Source: Haladaptatus sp. DJG-WS-42
Lineage (GTDB): Archaea; Halobacteriota; Halobacteria; Halobacteriales; Halococcaceae
Assembly: GCF_037198285.1 (NCBI RefSeq)
Contig: NZ_CP147243.1
Span: forward strand, 992,001 to 1,056,000
Direction: 5' to 3'
Length of the DNA stretch: 64,000 bases
Shown here: one piece after another, positions 1 to 9,106 of the stretch
How the letters are laid out: every line of letters begins with the position of its first letter
Numbering within the stretch: the first letter of the stretch is position 1
Made by a program: the position numbers and the translations under genes
The notes under the pieces: generated by a model
Seen by the model: the letters and a program-made list of their open reading frames with translations, nothing else
Told to the model about the DNA's origin: nothing
Database searches by the model: none

Positions 1-1
1 T

Positions 2-196
2 GCGCTTGAGCAAATTACACCACTTGTCAAAGGCGGAGGAGAAGCAGTCGAAGTTGGGAATGTGGAAGCGTTCTCAGTAGCATTGGAAACTGTCATTGGT
101 GGGGATTTCAACCCTCAAAAAAGAGTTCGACAAGAGTTCTCTTGGGACGATACCGTTGTTCAAACGACACAAATACTTGCAACACTAGTAGAGTGA
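2..196 (+). CDS. C-terminal end of a probable glycosyltransferase (cut by window edge)
   Basis: An open frame enters from before the window and stops at TGA 194-196, giving 64 visible residues. The stretch reads like the tail of a GT-B glycosyltransferase: a loop rich in Gly and Val (GGGEAVEVGNVEAFSVAL) as found where these enzymes describe how much of the nucleotide-sugar site is occupied, then an acidic helix ending LATLVE. It lies directly before an ABC exporter and more glycosyltransferases, which supports a role in surface glycan assembly. The family call rests on context and a short tail, so the exact enzyme cannot be stated. Confidence 0.5.
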   Translation, partial: ALEQITPLVKGGGEAVEVGNVEAFSVALETVIGGDFNPQKRVRQEFSWDDTVVQTTQILATLVE

Positions 197-335
197 ACCA
201 CTAATTCGACCGACAAAGGAATGGTGGTGGGTTTAAACGAATTTTCCATTCCACACCAACACCCAAACTATGTGCTGCTGGCCAAACGGCAACGTTTACT
301 TTCAATCGGTGGAGTTCCTCACCTTTGAATCACAT

Positions 336-347
336 CTATTTTATACT
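336..347 (+). promoter_or_regulatory. TATA-like box upstream of the ABC exporter gene
   Basis: The sequence CTATTTTATACT matches the haloarchaeal TATA element. It lies about 60 bases before the start codon at 404, implying transcription from about 368 and a short leader. It is the only good box in the 207-base gap between the preceding stop and this gene. Confidence 0.4.
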
Positions 348-403
348 GCCAATACCGATTTTCGGACACTTACTTGCGACCCTAATAGGTCGCTCTGCTA
401 CCA

Positions 404-2197
404 ATGAGTAACGATCTTTCACGACGTGACCAGGCCCGTGCACTTGCTCGAGTCGGACAGTTTCGACCGGCGTTGACTATCGGTATTATATGTCTCAGCG
501 TGTTCGCGGCATTGCTGGAGGGTATCGGACTGAGCTTTTTGTTGCCGATTGTTGAGCTTGCACAGGGTTCTGGGAATATTGAGAATGCTGATGGGGTACT
601 CGGTGTGTTTGTTTCCGTGTATCAGTTCGTCGGGGTTCCATTCTCACTTGAGACCGCAATTGTTGGCGTCGCAATTGCAATGGTTGTTCGCTACTCGTCG
701 AGCTTTCTTGTGGCGTGGTTGAAGGCGGCGCTCCAGACCATATATGTCCGTGAATTGCAAACACGGGCATTCGACAATGCACTGAGTGCGAAAATCGGCT
801 ACTTTGACGAGGAAGGATCCGACGATATCCTGAATGCAATCGTCACGCAGGCGACGTACGCTGGCCGCACGATCGAGTGGATCGTTAGAATTGTCGAGCA
901 AGGATTCTTGAGTCTGATGTATCTAGCCGTTGCGCTATACTTTGCACCGTTGCTGACAGTCATTGCCGCCGTATTTCTCGGTGGCCTCACGGGTGTAGTT
1001 CGCGGCGTCCTTGAATCTGGATACGCTGTTGGTGATCGGGTTGCCGATGCGAATGAGCGACTCCAGCAGTCCGCCCAAGCGGGAACGCAGGGTATCCGCG
1101 ACGTGAAGCTGTTCGGTATGTCCGAAGAACTCTTCGCGGATTTCGAAGGTGCCGTCAATCAATTCGCGAACTCGACGATTGCGTTGCGTCGGAATCAGGC
1201 AGCAATCGATAATTTTTATCAGATGGTGACAGCGGTGACCGTCTTCGGACTTATCTACGTCGCAGTGGCAATTGCCTCAATGTCACTCGCTTCCTTGGGC
1301 GTGTTCTTGTTCGCCATGTTCCGGCTCGCCCCACGGGTGAGCACACTCAACAATCTCGTCTACAAACTTGAGGGAGACCTCCCACATCTCGTTCGTACAC
1401 AGGCGTTTATCGACGAACTGGATGACGAGGCGGAACCAGAAAGCGACGTCGAAAATCTCCCACAGAAAGTCGATCGGGTCGAGTTTTCAGATGTCTCCTT
1501 TTCATATACTGAAGACGAACGCGTCCTTCAGAACCTCTCATTCGACGTTGATAGCGGTGATTTCGTCGCGTTCGTTGGGTCATCAGGTGCTGGAAAATCA
1601 ACCATCGTTTCGTTGCTTACCAGGATGTACGAACCCAATTCAGGTGAGATTCGAGCGAACGGCATCCCTATTGATCGATTCGACATTGGCAAGTGGCGTT
1701 CTCGAATAGCGGTGGTTCGGCAGAATCCGTTCGTGTTTAACGACACACTGCGGTATAACGTGACGATTGGCAACCGCAATGCAACCCAGGAACAGATCGA
1801 ACGGGCGTGTGAAATCGCGCAGGTAACTGAATTCATCGAGAATCTCCCCAACGGGTATGATACCGTCCTCGGGGACAATGGGGTTCGACTGTCTGGCGGG
1901 CAGCGACAGCGAATCTCCATTGCCCGAGCCTTGTTAAAGGACGCCGACGTCCTTGTCCTTGACGAAGCGACGAGTGATCTCGACAGTACACTCGAAGAGC
2001 GAGTTCATTCGGCAATCGAAGCGATGGAACATGACCAAGCGCTGCTCGTGATTGCACACCGTCTCTCAACGGTAATGAACGCCGACCGCATCTATACGAT
2101 GGCTGACGGACGCATCACTGAAGTCGGGTCTCATGACGAGCTTGTCGATGATGATGGCGCGTACGCTGAACTGTACGCGACACAGACACAGGGTTAA
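404..2197 (+). CDS. ABC exporter, fused permease and ATPase (lipid-linked glycan flippase type)
   Basis: The 597-residue protein has an N-terminal transmembrane domain (about residues 25-310, six predicted helices) and a C-terminal nucleotide-binding domain. The Walker A motif GSSGAGKST is near 391-399, the signature LSGGQRQR near 495, and Walker B VLVLDEATSD near 516, followed by the H-loop AHRLST. This is the MsbA/PglK half-transporter layout, which works as a homodimer. PglK-type proteins flip lipid-linked oligosaccharides across the membrane. The position at the head of a glycan gene cluster suggests that substrate, but this is inference; other lipids are possible. ATG 404 gives the usual family length. 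Confidence 0.85.
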   Translation: MSNDLSRRDQARALARVGQFRPALTIGIICLSVFAALLEGIGLSFLLPIVELAQGSGNIENADGVLGVFVSVYQFVGVPFSLETAIVGVAIAMVVRYSSSFLVAWLKAALQTIYVRELQTRAFDNALSAKIGYFDEEGSDDILNAIVTQATYAGRTIEWIVRIVEQGFLSLMYLAVALYFAPLLTVIAAVFLGGLTGVVRGVLESGYAVGDRVADANERLQQSAQAGTQGIRDVKLFGMSEELFADFEGAVNQFANSTIALRRNQAAIDNFYQMVTAVTVFGLIYVAVAIASMSLASLGVFLFAMFRLAPRVSTLNNLVYKLEGDLPHLVRTQAFIDELDDEAEPESDVENLPQKVDRVEFSDVSFSYTEDERVLQNLSFDVDSGDFVAFVGSSGAGKSTIVSLLTRMYEPNSGEIRANGIPIDRFDIGKWRSRIAVVRQNPFVFNDTLRYNVTIGNRNATQEQIERACEIAQVTEFIENLPNGYDTVLGDNGVRLSGGQRQRISIARALLKDADVLVLDEATSDLDSTLEERVHSAIEAMEHDQALLVIAHRLSTVMNADRIYTMADGRITEVGSHDELVDDDGAYAELYATQTQG

Positions 2198-2603
2198 CAT
2201 TAGCATTGAAATTGAATCTACTCTCGTTCATTTGATCGTAGATAACGACAGTTTCCAAATGGGTGGTGCAAATCAGTTGATGAATATCCAATTAGGAACC
2301 GATTTTGGTAGAGTGTTCATTAGCGTAGAGTTTGTTCGTAGCAGTTCCTTGATTTCTTAACGGTATCAGTATGGCTTTTCACGCGCACGACCAACTAATC
2401 ATAAGTGAGACTATATAAAAACACAAAATTCCTATTCTATGAAATATAACGAATCAATCCGAACCAACTAATGGTAACCTGTTTTGGCCTATTAGCTCTC
2501 GATTTGAGGTGGTGGCTAGGGTTTATTTCGAGAGAAAACCGATTAAGTCGTCAAAGTTATTGTAAGGGAAAGTTTCATACGCAGAAGCAGTTATTGGCAA
2601 AGT
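2198..2603. other. AT-rich intergenic region, no confident gene
   Basis: No convincing protein gene is visible. A strong TATA-like box, TATATAAAA, lies at about 2413-2421. About 20-25 bases after it is an ATG (2439) opening a frame of only ten codons. A weaker AT-rich element near 2556-2566 is better placed to drive the dioxygenase gene at 2604. The composition is clearly more AT-rich than the housekeeping part of the window. Confidence 0.5.
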
Positions 2604-3314
2604 ATGACTACTGATGAAGCAAATTATGCGAATACCCTTGCTGAAGATGGGGTAGTGGTGATCGAGAACTATTTAGACGAAGATAGATGCGGGGAGTTGT
2701 ATGCGAAAATTTCGAATGCTATTGAGAATGAAGAAATTGATGTGGTAAGAGGAGATGGTTACAGTTATAACGAGTTGGCTAACTGGGGTGGTGCAGTTGC
2801 AAATGAACGATCGGGCCGCGACGATGGAATGATCGACGTGTTTAACCTTGATTCGGTCGTTCCAGATGTTGCATCATTCAAATTCGACAAGACGATAAAC
2901 AATATTATCAATCTCGCAGCTTCAGAGAGCTACTCCCCAGACAACGTCAACACCTATTGGAATCGGTCTGTGACGGCAACAAGAGATTTTCACGCCGACA
3001 CTTACGGTGGCAAATTTAAATCATTCGTCTATCTAACAGATGTCCCAAATCGATCTTACGGGCCATTTACCTTCATTAAAGGGTCTCACAAGGTTTCAAG
3101 AGTGAAGGTGAAAACGTCGTCTCTTGTTAACAAAATCAAAAATAAACCGTCGACTGATGCGGTATTTTATGATGAGAAAGATGTTGAGTACTACACCGCT
3201 CCAAAAGGTACATTGATTATTGCCAACCAGGCTGGCTATCACAGAGGACACCCACAAAAGGAGGGCGAAGAGCGCATGTTGATGACAACGTCATACACTC
3301 CTGAAGAAAATTAG
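2604..3314 (+). CDS. PhyH-like Fe(II)/2-oxoglutarate dioxygenase
   Basis: The 236-residue protein has the marks of the phytanoyl-CoA dioxygenase family. The metal-binding HxD motif is H130-A-D132, the distal His is H213 in GYHRGH, and R224 is placed to bind 2-oxoglutarate. GPFTFIKGSH (about 153-162) is the family signature between the strands. The family hydroxylates small molecules or lipid and sugar moieties using O2 and 2-oxoglutarate; the substrate cannot be read from sequence. It sits among glycosyltransferase genes, so a role in modifying a glycan, its lipid carrier or a sugar precursor is a reasonable inference. The gene is markedly AT-rich, like its downstream neighbour, suggesting transfer. 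Confidence 0.8.
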   Translation: MTTDEANYANTLAEDGVVVIENYLDEDRCGELYAKISNAIENEEIDVVRGDGYSYNELANWGGAVANERSGRDDGMIDVFNLDSVVPDVASFKFDKTINNIINLAASESYSPDNVNTYWNRSVTATRDFHADTYGGKFKSFVYLTDVPNRSYGPFTFIKGSHKVSRVKVKTSSLVNKIKNKPSTDAVFYDEKDVEYYTAPKGTLIIANQAGYHRGHPQKEGEERMLMTTSYTPEEN

Positions 3315-3531
3315 ATGGGACTGATTTTAATGATTATTGTGAATGGGGGAATTTGTTGCGCCTGAAATTTATGACCGGCACTCAATTCAAATTGGCATAG
3401 TCGCATTAATGAATTGGCTACCACCAGGCAATAAATTGATCATCGGGATAGTCGATATTCTACTCAATAGTTAGATTGGAGTACTGTCAAAAGGTTAATT
3501 ATCGAATAATGAAACTGGAGCATACAGATAG

Positions 3532-4749
3532 ATGGTTTCTCTCTTAAAACAACCTGTAGGCAATTCCAAAGGCATTCTAGTATTCACTCATAAAGAGAGG
3601 CAGTTTTTACTTGATCCGATACCCCCACTACAAAGAAAATTTCAATCGATAAAAGAGGCGTATCTTGTCGGAATGCATTGGGGCCACTTTGCAGAAGATG
3701 TTGGCCCCACGCCATTCGTAGATTTCCATCTTGCTGGACAAGGAACAGTTTCATTTACCGATGAGGTTGATGTACCAGTCCTAAACTATTGTAGTAGGAA
3801 CTTCGTTCCCGAATATTTCACTCCCTCGAATAAAGAGGCGAAATGGGACATTGTGACGATAGCTCCACCAACACGTCTTAAACACCTATCTGAGCTACTC
3901 AACGTGGTACGTGAAACTCGTGATCAAGGTGTAGATTTAACAGCATTGTTTATTTGTCCTCGTCCAAAATCTCTTCAAAGTCGAAAATGGGATCACAAAT
4001 TTATCGAGACGTGCGAAAACGATCTTTCAAAAAGTGAACGAGAGGCAATCAAAATAATATGGCCACTCAGAACCGATGATGAAATATATCCAATCCCACA
4101 TAGAATCATCCCATACTTCTTTAATATTGCCAATTCATTTGCTCTGTTCAGTGAACAAGAGGGAGAATCTCGCGTTATTTCTGAAGCACTGATGACCGGC
4201 ACTCCAGTTATCGCTCGTAGTAATCTAAAAGGGGGAGGGCTTGATTATCTAGATAATTCGAACTCTCTATTATTTTCCTCAACTGAGGAGGCAATCGAGA
4301 TATTTACTAAAATATCAAATAATCCTAATGAATATGCATTTGACCCAGACTATCTCCGAGATGAGCTTTACGCGCCACAAAGCAGTAAACACTTTCAAGC
4401 TGAAGTTGAACGAGTGTTCAACCACTATGATATCCCATATGAAGGTACCCTTGAAAATGAACAGCTTGCATTCTTACTTCCTGGCCATGCCTTGACCCTT
4501 CCCACAGACCTCCGAGCATCTGGAGTGAATGACCTTCGCAGCCAAGTTGCCGCGGTTAAATTCTGTGAGGAGGTATTGGAATACCCCCCAAAAGACAATC
4601 CAGTTAGATTACAGTATTATCGGACTAGAGAATATTTTAGAGATCTACTGACCTCCGAATCAATAACCACCCAAATTGGAAATTTATTGTGGCGAGTGGA
4701 ACAACATACTCCAATTAATATATATTCACGAATCCAATCCATACGTTAA
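3532..4749 (+). CDS. Glycosyltransferase, GT-B fold (GT4-like)
   Basis: The 405-residue protein carries a GT4-type donor-binding segment near residues 205-235, containing EGESRVISEALMTGTPVIA followed by GGGLDYLD. The Glu-rich stretch plus ALxxGTPVI is the retaining GT4 signature. The N-terminal half is divergent and the C-terminal 130 residues have no motif I know. It would transfer a sugar from a nucleotide donor to a growing glycan at the cytoplasmic face. The gene is very AT-rich, as is the preceding dioxygenase, so the two may have arrived together. Donor and acceptor are unknown. Confidence 0.7.
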   Translation: MVSLLKQPVGNSKGILVFTHKERQFLLDPIPPLQRKFQSIKEAYLVGMHWGHFAEDVGPTPFVDFHLAGQGTVSFTDEVDVPVLNYCSRNFVPEYFTPSNKEAKWDIVTIAPPTRLKHLSELLNVVRETRDQGVDLTALFICPRPKSLQSRKWDHKFIETCENDLSKSEREAIKIIWPLRTDDEIYPIPHRIIPYFFNIANSFALFSEQEGESRVISEALMTGTPVIARSNLKGGGLDYLDNSNSLLFSSTEEAIEIFTKISNNPNEYAFDPDYLRDELYAPQSSKHFQAEVERVFNHYDIPYEGTLENEQLAFLLPGHALTLPTDLRASGVNDLRSQVAAVKFCEEVLEYPPKDNPVRLQYYRTREYFRDLLTSESITTQIGNLLWRVEQHTPINIYSRIQSIR

Positions 4750-4803
4750 ACCCATCATATAAATAGATAATTTTTGATGTTATCTCGACAAGAACGTAGT
4801 TAC

Positions 4804-6228
4804 TTATTTTTCTGGAGAGGGGCTTTCATGTTGTAATCGCTCAAAGGTTTCACACGCTTGTTTTGCTGCATTTGGTTTGAAGTAATAATCACGGTCAAAT
4901 GAATGTGACTCCTCCTCAAGCGCCAAGACAAGCTCGTCTGCAGACGAGATTAGTTTGGCTGAACCATCGTCAACTAGTGGTTGTAATATTTCTGAACCGG
5001 AACATTCGTAGACAAATGTCTCCAATCCGAATGCAAGTCCCTCAAAGACAGCTGTTGATCCTACTCCGATCTGAGCGCTTGACTCCGAAAAGAGTTTGTA
5101 AAGCTGAGGTTCTTGACTATCGACGATTTTGAAATTCGCTTCGAGCAACCATGGGTACGCGTCTTCCCACCGCTCGTACTCTCCGGGGTGAAGCTTGTAG
5201 ACGATGTCCCAGTCAAATTCTGGATGTTGATCAACTTCCACTGCGAGCCTCGACAGATGTTCACCGATCGTTCCCTGGGAAATAAATAACAACTGCTCTG
5301 TCGACTCAATTTCGTCATACTGGGCGATCGACTCTTCTAAGAACGGATACCCAACTGAGATTACCTTATTGTCTGGAATGGTCAAATCGACGGTGTCCTT
5401 CCAGAAATCCCCGAACGTGAGAAGGTAGTCAGGAAATGTTTCCTTCGTGTACTCCTTGGGATACGAATATCCGACATGCTGTGGGTGAATAACACCATGT
5501 TGCAGTTCTACAACTGGAATTTGATTATTCTTACAAATTTCGATGAAATTTTCCTTACCATAACTGACAACGACGACCGCCATTTCAGGATCGATTCGTT
5601 CAATGAGACGTTTGTAGAGCCAGTTCGTTGACCGTCGATTTGAAAGTGTATATTCAGCACGACTGACAAGGTCGATTTCAACATTGAAGCGATCCCTGAA
5701 CGACTCTTCGGCCTCACGGAGTATCTTCTCAACTCCTTTTGAGAGGCTGTAATCAACCAAACCTGATTTTCGAAGAAATGTTCCTGCATACTCAATTAGA
5801 TCAAGATAGCGAAGGTTATTCGTACGCGCTGGCGACAGATGTTGGTTCTGATAGCTCTGCTCGAAATGCGACACGTCTAAATTGCATTCCTCGTAGAGTG
5901 GATCACAGTAAATGTCCCACCACTTTCCATCTTCTCTTTGCTTTCGTCGTGGATGGCCCCAAACGATGATGTCGTGCTTACCGGCGAAAAACGGGTTTCG
6001 ATAGATAGTATTCCTGAAAAAGAGGGATAAACCACGGGCATAGTCGCTTACATCAAAGGCAATTGAATCGTGAGAGGTTCCAAAATTGAGCACATCGTTT
6101 TGGATCTCGCGATACACGGGAAAGCGGATTCGTTCCCAAATATTAACGCCATCAGCCTCAATTTCGAAAAGTCCAGTCTCGATTTCAATGTCACAGAACG
6201 TGTCGTGAAATTCTTGGCTGTTAGTCAT
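4804..6228 (-). CDS. Capsule-polysaccharide-synthesis-like GT-B protein
   Basis: The 474-residue protein resembles the capsule polysaccharide / CDP-glycerol glycerophosphotransferase / 2-epimerase superfamily. Around residue 243 it has ELQHGVIHP, near 344 KLHPGEY, and near 388 GVGSTAVFEGLAFG followed by an acidic C-terminal segment. These three blocks define the GT-B-like nucleotide-binding half. Its start codon overlaps the stop of the upstream GT4 gene by four bases (ATGA), so the two form an operon on the minus strand. A role in surface glycan assembly is likely; whether it is a transferase or a phosphotransferase cannot be settled. Confidence 0.65.
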   Translation of the reverse strand: MTNSQEFHDTFCDIEIETGLFEIEADGVNIWERIRFPVYREIQNDVLNFGTSHDSIAFDVSDYARGLSLFFRNTIYRNPFFAGKHDIIVWGHPRRKQREDGKWWDIYCDPLYEECNLDVSHFEQSYQNQHLSPARTNNLRYLDLIEYAGTFLRKSGLVDYSLSKGVEKILREAEESFRDRFNVEIDLVSRAEYTLSNRRSTNWLYKRLIERIDPEMAVVVVSYGKENFIEICKNNQIPVVELQHGVIHPQHVGYSYPKEYTKETFPDYLLTFGDFWKDTVDLTIPDNKVISVGYPFLEESIAQYDEIESTEQLLFISQGTIGEHLSRLAVEVDQHPEFDWDIVYKLHPGEYERWEDAYPWLLEANFKIVDSQEPQLYKLFSESSAQIGVGSTAVFEGLAFGLETFVYECSGSEILQPLVDDGSAKLISSADELVLALEEESHSFDRDYYFKPNAAKQACETFERLQHESPSPEK

Positions 6229-7430
6229 ACGAGAGACTTGTATAAGGTTTCGAATTCGTCTCCGATTCGCTTCGGTGCGTACCGCTCAATCTCCATACGA
6301 GCGTTCGACGATAGTGTCTCCAATTCACCACTGCGAACCGTCGAAATAATTCCTTCTGCTAACGCTGCTGCTGTCGGTTCAATCACAACTCCCGCAGTAC
6401 CGAGAATTTCATCGACTGCGCCAACGTTGGTCGCTACAACGGGAGTTTTTGCTCCCATCGCTTCGAGAAACACCCGCCCAAACGGCTCCTCCCACAAGCC
6501 GGGATACACGAAAATGTCATGGTGAGCATACACCGAAGGGAGTTCTTCGTAGGGAACGTGCCCCCGAAAGTCGACGGAATCACTGAGGTTGAATTTTAGT
6601 ACGGACTGTTCCAACTGTGAGCGCATACCCCCATCCCCAACGATAGTGAGTTTGAAATCAAGGTCTGATTCGTCCAACCGTACCATCAGTTCAGGAAGCA
6701 TATCCACGCCTTTGTGTTGCTCCAGATAACCGACGTAGAGAAGATTGTACGGCTCCGAAAAGTCGCTTTCGTGGGGGACTACGAATGATTCGTCAATGGG
6801 GTTGGGGACGACAGCGATTCGCTCATTCGGAAAGCCAAATCCGGCATACGTCTGTTTGACGTGTCCCGAGAGCGCATGGAACCCGTCAATGCTAAGAGAG
6901 CCTGGGTTGACGCTTTTTATCAAACCATAATTTCCAAGCCTACTCACAGTTCGATATACTCGTCCGTGTTTATCGCTTCCACCGCTCGTCTTGCCGATAC
7001 AGGGGAGACAACGGCTGAGTCTATTGTCATCACATACTTCGGTACCCATGTACCGCAAATTATTTTTTGGGCAGACGCCAGCATAGGCGTTAAGCGTGAC
7101 CAGGGTCTTCGCCGAAGTCTGTTCACCAATTGTGTTCATCCCTGGGATGAGCGACGTGAGATAACTACTCACAATATCATACTGGTCGAACTCATCAAGT
7201 CGCCTGTGAATTGCACGATTCAGTGCCACATTTGTGTGTGGAATTTTGTTATCTGAAAGAAATTTGAGCTTAGTACCGTCCTTTTGAGAGGCTGCTGGTG
7301 GCTGTTTAGTACAATAGACCGTGAGATCGTGGCCTTGGTCTACAAGCGTTTCCACAATCTGGCTTGCCGTGTGGGTTGCACCCGTTCCTTCGCTTCCAGG
7401 CCAACTCGGGTGAATGAAGCCAATCTTCAC
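6225..7430 (-). CDS. GT4 glycosyltransferase with a four-cysteine cluster
   Basis: The 401-residue protein opens with MKIGFIHPSWPGSEGTGATH, a GT4 N-terminal Rossmann domain. It carries the donor-binding segment WEEPFGRVFLEAMG near residue 310, followed by KTPVVATNVGAVDEI. RIAVVPNPID marks the linker. Residues about 119-145 contain four spaced cysteines (AGVCP, EVCDD, RCLPC), which may bind zinc or another metal; this is unusual for haloarchaeal GT4 enzymes. It is translationally coupled to the downstream capsule-synthesis-like gene. It likely adds a hexose or similar sugar to a lipid-linked glycan. Confidence 0.85.
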   Translation of the reverse strand: MKIGFIHPSWPGSEGTGATHTASQIVETLVDQGHDLTVYCTKQPPAASQKDGTKLKFLSDNKIPHTNVALNRAIHRRLDEFDQYDIVSSYLTSLIPGMNTIGEQTSAKTLVTLNAYAGVCPKNNLRYMGTEVCDDNRLSRCLPCIGKTSGGSDKHGRVYRTVSRLGNYGLIKSVNPGSLSIDGFHALSGHVKQTYAGFGFPNERIAVVPNPIDESFVVPHESDFSEPYNLLYVGYLEQHKGVDMLPELMVRLDESDLDFKLTIVGDGGMRSQLEQSVLKFNLSDSVDFRGHVPYEELPSVYAHHDIFVYPGLWEEPFGRVFLEAMGAKTPVVATNVGAVDEILGTAGVVIEPTAAALAEGIISTVRSGELETLSSNARMEIERYAPKRIGDEFETLYKSLV

Positions 7431-7777
7431 TATGAGGTGATTTGAGTGGGTTTTGGTAATACTTTGTGCTTTTTCCCTCTCAAGGGTTCATTGGCACCTA
7501 TAGATAAGTGCGAGGCAATGAGTTTTCAAGGTGAAAGCGGATGCTGTAAATATAATGATTGAACCCCCCCTCGACAAACAATTGGTCATTCTCACCGGAA
7601 CTGTTTTTCGGTCGGTTAGAAAGTGTGAAATCATTATCTGAATTCTCAGAATAGAAAAATAGAAGATACAATAGTTTAGGATGTCGTAATTAATACAACA
7701 TCATATTTGGCCACGAGATTGACCAGTCCAATTGTAATGGTTGAGAGAGGCACCAATTTTCTACGAGTTGATTTTGT
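7431..7777. other. Intergenic region between two minus-strand glycan genes
   Basis: No gene is supported. The stretch is AT-rich and carries a TATA-like element (TTATATTTA on the minus strand, about 7545-7555) that could drive the GT4 gene ending at 6225 with a long leader. The short minus-strand frame overlapping the 3' end of the membrane protein gene has no protein-like features. Confidence 0.4.
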
Positions 7778-8980
7778 TTAGAGATCCATTTTAAATTGGG
7801 GGAAATCCGTTTTAAAATCAGTAGTAATGGAATAGCCCAGTATGATTGCGATGATCGTAGAACGCATTGAAATTCCGACGAATGAAAGTTGGTTGTTAAC
7901 CTGTACAACTGCAAACGCTACCAGCAACATCGCAAGCACAACGCCCGAAGTGGTAGTGGCTCGGCGAGCACCATCGACTGTTGCTCCGATGACGAAAACT
8001 AAATACAGGAATCCACCGATGAGGCCAAATGCGGTAAACATTCGGAGGTAGGAATTGTGAGGATTTCCAACAATACTAATGACACCTTGGAAGCCGTGAC
8101 CAAGTAATAACCGACCTCGCAACGCAGTAACACTATCAATCCAGAGTGCTCTACGCCCATTGAGTGATATTTCTGTGAGGAACTCTGGACCGGGGATAAC
8201 TCCGAACATCATGAAGAGGGCAATCATTAGACCAGATAAGCCCCCAATGGTTGCGAGAAGCAAAGCACGCCGCCCCCACAGTAGATAAACGATAAAGATC
8301 GCTACGGCCGCACCGAAGGCTACCCACCCCGTTCGATAGTTCGAAAGCGCCAATCCAATGAAATTCAGCGCAATTAGTGGTAACGCTATCGACGTACCAT
8401 CACCAGTCCACTCACGAATGGAAGCGATTGTAGCGAATAAAGTAAGTCCACCAAGTTGATTTGGGTTAATAAATACGCTCATCATCGGCTTTAAATCCGG
8501 ATACCAGTATATGCTGCTTCCCCACAGGGATACATCGATGAACCCAATGGTGAAAGAGAACCCGAGATATGGTAGAAACCCAATGACAACCAGGACTGCA
8601 CTAATCCGGCTACCGACATTACAAAACTTACGAAATGAAATTAATTGAGGAAGGATAAACAGATTCGCAGTGGTGAACGTGAGCAGAACAAAGAAACGAA
8701 CCACGTTGCTAAGCGCAGGATCCAACGCCGTGCGGACGAAGACAATTACTACGAAAGCAACAAATATCGGTGTGAGCCAATTTCTCGCTATTGTAATTTG
8801 TGGAGTATACCAGAGGAATGCAATCGAGATGCAAACGTAAGTAAGTGCGATGATTGCGTAAGCAGGAGCAGTGGAAAGCTGTGTATTTTGGAGAATTAGT
8901 GAACAGAATAGGAGGGCAGCCAATAGCGAAACTATATTGGGATTGGCCTTCCGGGACTCAAGCGTTTCTTGGAATACCAC
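7778..8980 (-). CDS. O-antigen ligase/Wzy-polymerase-like membrane protein
   Basis: The 400-residue protein is almost entirely hydrophobic, with about ten predicted membrane spans. It has a larger extracytoplasmic loop around residues 250-330 containing LNGRRALWIDSVTALRGRLLLGHGF and GNPHNSYLRMFTAFG. The NPHNSYL element with a preceding G-x-G is typical of the O-antigen ligase/Wzy family (Wzy_C). Such proteins polymerise or transfer glycans at the outer face of the membrane. It lies among glycosyltransferase genes but is transcribed as its own unit. Polymerase versus ligase activity cannot be decided from sequence. Confidence 0.75.
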   Translation of the reverse strand: MVFQETLESRKANPNIVSLLAALLFCSLILQNTQLSTAPAYAIIALTYVCISIAFLWYTPQITIARNWLTPIFVAFVVIVFVRTALDPALSNVVRFFVLLTFTTANLFILPQLISFRKFCNVGSRISAVLVVIGFLPYLGFSFTIGFIDVSLWGSSIYWYPDLKPMMSVFINPNQLGGLTLFATIASIREWTGDGTSIALPLIALNFIGLALSNYRTGWVAFGAAVAIFIVYLLWGRRALLLATIGGLSGLMIALFMMFGVIPGPEFLTEISLNGRRALWIDSVTALRGRLLLGHGFQGVISIVGNPHNSYLRMFTAFGLIGGFLYLVFVIGATVDGARRATTTSGVVLAMLLVAFAVVQVNNQLSFVGISMRSTIIAIILGYSITTDFKTDFPQFKMDL

Positions 8981-9106
8981 GCATATTCGACTGAAGCATT
9001 GCTAGATAAGTATTGTGTTCTGTAGATTATTCTACATGGCAGGGCTACAAGCCGATTACAATCGGATGCGGAAAGTTATTTGATTGGATAATGAACGTCT
9101 CATTCA

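Noticed and set aside
7690-7914. A 74-residue minus-strand frame overlapping the 3' end of the O-antigen-ligase-like gene.
   Set aside because: No protein-like character and mostly an out-of-frame reading of the membrane protein gene.
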